NCBI RefSeq assembly: GCF_028476545.1
Contig: NW_026732579.1
Span: 300,501 to 364,500 of the forward strand
Reading direction: 5' to 3'
DNA: 64,000 nt
From: Physella acuta
Lineage: Eukaryota > Mollusca > Gastropoda > Physidae
The notes beneath the pieces were generated by a model that saw only the letters and a program-made list of their open reading frames with translations, was not told where the DNA came from and ran no database searches. The position numbers and the translations under genes are program-made. This document shows positions 63,166 through 64,000 of this stretch, in pieces (position 1 is the first letter of the stretch; every line of letters begins with the position of its first letter).

Positions 63166-64000
63166 TTCAAGCAAAGAACTGCCCATATTGTCTACAAGCA
63201 TAGAACTGTCCATATTGTCTACAAGCACAGAACTGCCCATATTGTCTACAAGCATAGAACTGTACATATTGTCTACAATCATAGAACTGCTCATATTGTC
63301 TACAAGCATAGAACTGTACATATTGTCTACAATCATAGAACTGCCCATATTGTCTACAAGCATAGAACTGTCCATATTGTCTACAAGCATAGAACTGTCC
63401 ATATTGTCTACAAGCACAGAACTGCCCACATTGTCTACAAGCATAGAACTGTCCATATTGTCTACAATCATAGAACTGCCCATATTGTCTACAAGCATAG
63501 AACTGTCCATATTGTCTACAAGCATAGAACTGTCCATATTGTCTACAATCATAGAACTGTCAATATTGTCTACAAGCATAGAACTGTCCTTATTGTCTAC
63601 AAGCACAGAACTGCCCATATTGTCTACAAGCATAGAACTGTCCATATTGTCTACAAGCATAGAACTGCCCATATTGTCTACAAGCATAGAACTGTCCATA
63701 TTGTCTACAAGCATAGAACTGTCCTTATTGTCTACAAGCACAGAACTGCCCATATTGTCTACAAGCATAGAACTGTCCATATTGTCTACAATCATAGAAC
63801 TGCCCATATTGTCTACAAGCATAGAACTGTCCATATTGTCTACAAGCATAGAACTGTCCATATTGTCTACAATCATAGAACTGTCAATATTGTCTACAAG
63901 CATAGAACTGTCCTTATTGTCTACAAGCACAGAACTGCCCATATTGTCTACAAGCATAGAACTGTCCATATTGTCTACAAGCATAGAACTGCCCATATTG
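63166..64000. repeat. 27-bp minisatellite with 324-bp higher-order repeat, runs off the window
   Basis: The unit tctacaagcatagaactgtc + catattg repeats about 31 times to the window end. Variants recur in register: caatattg at 63561 and 63885, exactly 12 units apart, with the surrounding variants in the same order. The long minus-strand open frame is a repeat artefact. Confidence 0.96.

Noticed and set aside
63112-63996. 294-codon minus-strand frame of DSSMLVDN-type repeats
   Set aside because: 27-bp minisatellite; no non-repetitive domain.

Overview
The window looks like AT-rich animal nuclear DNA, probably from a mollusc and most likely a gastropod. Genes have GT/AG introns of 0.1-4 kb, and there are tRNA-headed SINEs, LINE fragments, many small hAT-type elements and very many minisatellites. 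The species assignment is inference from gene and repeat style. I saw no retrovirus-like or Polinton-like element.

Layout. (1) 1-14.5 kb: a transposase-like gene of an uncharacterised metazoan family (minus strand, about 2.7-5.5 kb, with a spliced 5' leader to about 6.2 kb). It is followed by a complete five-exon endonuclease G gene (minus, 14487 to 7461), whose introns hold SINEs, a foldback element, a Charlie-like hAT remnant and a 538-bp inverted-repeat element with a perfect 8-bp target duplication. (2) 14.5-22.9 kb: no host gene recognised; hAT MITEs, (AT)n tracts, two LINE 3' fragments and a SINE. (3) 22.9-25.6 kb: CHCHD5 (plus strand), with four CX9C motifs. (4) 29.5-33.9 kb: a PBX/extradenticle TALE homeobox gene (minus). 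Two adjacent 136-bp exons encode alternative versions of the first three quarters of the homeodomain. (5) 34-41.9 kb: no host gene; more MITEs, (AT)n tracts and two minisatellites. (6) 41.9-55.4 kb: nine exons of a lachesin/IgLON-like three-Ig GPI-anchored adhesion protein (minus). The signal-peptide exon is not found. (7) 55.4-64 kb: minisatellites, a MITE and one CRE/CCAAT promoter-like patch.

The splice models for endonuclease G (315 aa), PBX (364 aa), CHCHD5 (117 aa from the first Met) and the Ig gene (397 aa after the missing start) all keep phase at every junction, which is strong internal support.

The most unusual signals are two. First, tandem arrays in the Ig gene appear to have grown out of its own exon-intron junctions, so that true splice sites sit beside 3 to about 40 near-copies of themselves. 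Second, the PBX homeodomain exons are duplicated, and their length makes them mutually exclusive by reading frame.
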